A stretch of DNA of 64,000 nucleotides from Bacteroidota bacterium. GTDB taxonomy: Bacteria > Bacteroidota > Bacteroidia > Flavobacteriales > Flavobacteriaceae. A program made the position numbers and the translations under genes. Positions within the stretch are counted from its first letter, which is position 1. Every line of letters starts with the position of its first letter. Shown here one piece after another: positions 63,401 to 64,000 of the stretch. The stretch is from positions 372,001 to 436,000 of the forward strand of contig JAFDZC010000006.1 in NCBI GenBank assembly GCA_018267095.1. The letters are read 5' to 3'. The notes under the pieces are model-generated. The model saw nothing but the letters and a program-made list of their open reading frames with translations. It did no database searches and had not been told where the DNA came from.

Positions 63401-64000
63401 GACACGACGACTACTTGTGCCAGCTTACCGGCTTCAGGAACTTTAGTCGTGCATCCGTTGCCAACAGTTTCGGTTTCGAGTACACTTTTGTGTGCACAAG
63501 GCATCTCAACCATAACGGCTACACCGGGAACTCCAGGTAATTATACATACACTTGGACTGTCCCAATCGGGGTTACTGACCCTGGAAATGTAGACACTTT
63601 TACCACCACTACAGCGGGTACTTACAGCGTAGTTATTACCGATTTGACAACTAATTGTTCTAGCAATTTAGGTGCTTCTGCCACGGTTACCATCAGTGCT
63701 TTGCCTACAGTTACGGTGAATAGTCCGTCCATTTGTCCGGGCTTAGACGCGACGGTAACAGCTACACCGGGAACACTGGGCAACTACAGTTATGCGTGGA
63801 CAGTTCCGGTCGGAGCAACCAATCCGGGGAATCTCGCCACTTTTACTACGAGTGTGGTCGGAACTTATAGTGTCATTATTACCGATCTTACGACCAATTG
63901 TGTCAGCGAAAGTGCTTCGGGCGATGTGAGTAACAATCCGCAACCCACAGTAACAGTGAACAATGCATCGGTATGTGCTGGTCAAACAGTTACTTTAACC
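60449..64000 (+). CDS. Giant secreted protein with tandem PKD/Ig-like modules, 3' end beyond the window
   Basis: The frame is open to the window end (1184 codons from the ATG at 60449; an ATG at 60443 is equally possible). The signal peptide ends near LAANSNAQC. Residues about 25-280 hold three copies of an Ig-like segment with the pattern C-x-x-x-x-x-x-T-[VI]-A-x-L, W-Y/F and L-V-[ND]-G-x-x-Y-[FY]-A. A long tandem array follows from 61775. Its ~80-aa module reads LPTVTVNSPSVCAGQ, then ATVTATPG, YSYAWTVPSGATNPGNV, AGTYSVVITNT and T-T-T-C. It is surely exported; a T9SS sorting domain is expected beyond the window. Adhesion or gliding is a likely role for a protein of this build (SprB-like proteins also carry long repeat arrays), but that is an inference. 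Confidence 0.88.
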   Translation, partial: MRIITRAKKILKINLVLACMALAANSNAQCPTVANLTQTFCDVESPTIASLQATDTGGGIAWFATASSTTPLTSFTGLVNGEDYFADNAAGNCGTRTRVVVTIYSAPTGLSFQGVCVSTANNATLANLVVVGNNIQWYDQPTGGTALPLTTVLVDGTIYYASQTNPNTGCETSRLSVFVNVGIVPVPTGNPTQIFCNTPGNPPTVANLQPNGTNIRWYATISSATPLTASTPLVNGQSYFATSVDPPCESTSRFQTDVTILQPNNAGTDDSRFICISDIPTYPSFNLFDDLNGTPDTTGTWSGPLATSNGHLGTVNINTLTVAGSPYVFTYSVSSVACPTVTSTVTINVLPLPTASVSVSNPNICSGSSTTINFSGTPNATVTYTIGGGSNQNITLNATGTATLTGTYTSTSVVNLVSVSSQGPPVCSTSLTGASTTINVIPLPTVSLTSPPVCAGQNATVTATPGAAGTYSYAWTVPSGATNPGNVATFTTTVAGVYGVRITDTATTCISDLVTTTVVINPLPTVTVNSSTICPGQNATVTATPGTAGTYSYAWTVPGGVTNPGNVSTFTTATAGNYSVVITNTVTNCVSTSASGTVTINPKPLVTVNSPSVCVGQNATVTATPNPAGNNYSYAWTVPVGATNPGNVASFSTSVAGTYTVIVTNTTTTCASDSASGTVTINPRPVVTVNSPSVCAGQSATVTATPDTPGTYSYAWTVPSGFTNPGNVASFSTTVAGNYSVVITNTTTTCSSLSVTGIVTINPLPTVTVNSASICPGDSTTITATPNPAGTYSYVWTVPVGATNPGNVASFSATIAGTYSVIATNTTTTCSSLPGSGILTINPLPTVTVNNPVVCAGQPATVTATPSPAGNYSYVWTVPSGAIDPGNVASFATALAGTYSVVVTNTTTNCQSSSASGAVTLNPLPTVTVNSDEICQGETATLTATPGLAGNYSYAWTVPSGATNPGNVASFDASVAGTYSVVITDTTTTCASLPASGTLVVHPLPTVSVSSTLLCAQGISTITATPGTPGNYTYTWTVPIGVTDPGNVDTFTTTTAGTYSVVITDLTTNCSSNLGASATVTISALPTVTVNSPSICPGLDATVTATPGTLGNYSYAWTVPVGATNPGNLATFTTSVVGTYSVIITDLTTNCVSESASGDVSNNPQPTVTVNNASVCAGQTVTLT
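61775..64000 (+). repeat. Ten-copy in-frame tandem repeat, 240-243 bp unit
   Basis: Copies start at 61775, 62015, 62255, 62498, 62738, 62978, 63218, 63458, 63701 and 63941, each at the codon for the first residue of [LKRQ]-P-x-V. The spacing is 240 bp except for two intervals of 243 bp, each with one extra codon. The tenth copy is cut by the window end. The stretch coding for YSYAWTVP is the most conserved. Confidence 0.92.

Noticed and set aside
61775-64000. Regular repeats resembling a CRISPR array or satellite DNA
   Set aside because: The 240-243 bp spacing stays in frame within one open reading frame and encodes a conserved ~80-aa module; there are no short identical repeats with unique spacers.

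Overview
The window looks like chromosomal DNA from a member of the Bacteroidota, most likely Flavobacteriaceae and close to Flavobacterium. Three signs support this. Promoters carry the Bacteroidota -7 element TAnnTTTG, in two cases with TTG exactly 19 nt upstream. Many exported proteins end in type IX secretion (T9SS) sorting domains of type A or type B. The housekeeping genes (rimO, proS, rpsT, typA, pheT, recG, mnmA) encode proteins of ordinary length. I see no insertion sequence, prophage, CRISPR array, rRNA or integrase. There is one tRNA, tRNA-Glu(UUC).

Layout. 1-8.2 kb holds signalling genes: a LytS/LytTR two-component pair followed by a secreted leucine-rich-repeat protein (cut by the window edge), an OmpR-type regulator/kinase pair, a DUF1573 protein and a hybrid kinase whose 3' end overlaps an outer-membrane protein gene. 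9-19.1 kb holds rimO, an OmpP1/FadL channel, a Tyr/Trp/Gly-rich lipoprotein, proS, tRNA-Glu, rpsT, a kinase with a receiver-only partner, and typA. 19.1-32.2 kb is a surface-protein region: a 1362-aa protein of alternating Fn3 and unnamed modules, flanked on both sides by a terminator-plus-palindrome repeat, then a minus-strand operon encoding a choice-of-anchor-L protein, a 1705-aa T9SS type B protein and an esterase-like hydrolase. 32.3-38.8 kb holds an ABC exporter pair, an NA37 nucleoid-associated protein, a pRiA4b ORF-3-like protein, a small secreted protein and pheT. 39-42 kb is an aldehyde dehydrogenase / DUF779 / AraC group. 42-48.4 kb is an MFP-RND-TolC efflux operon with a bestrophin gene behind it. 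48.5-60 kb holds recG, an M1 peptidase coupled to a patatin-like lipase, a two-FAS1 lipoprotein, a YwqK-like repeat protein, mnmA, a subtilisin-like T9SS protease, a nitronate monooxygenase-like enzyme and a small secreted protein. From 60.4 kb to the window end runs a giant secreted protein with ten copies (the last cut) of an ~80-aa module.

How the parts may work together. Much of the coding capacity concerns the cell surface: adhesin-like repeat proteins, secreted hydrolases, outer-membrane channels, efflux, and several sensor kinases that could adjust them. The least explained signals are in the DNA: a family of palindromic elements, each directly behind an intrinsic terminator (three copies); a 37-bp tandem duplication with a perfect palindrome; four TTAAC-like direct repeats at 10-11 bp spacing between a two-component kinase gene and the DUF1573 gene; and nested inverted repeats in the leader of the giant gene. 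Functions are inferred from reading sequence only; no database search was run.
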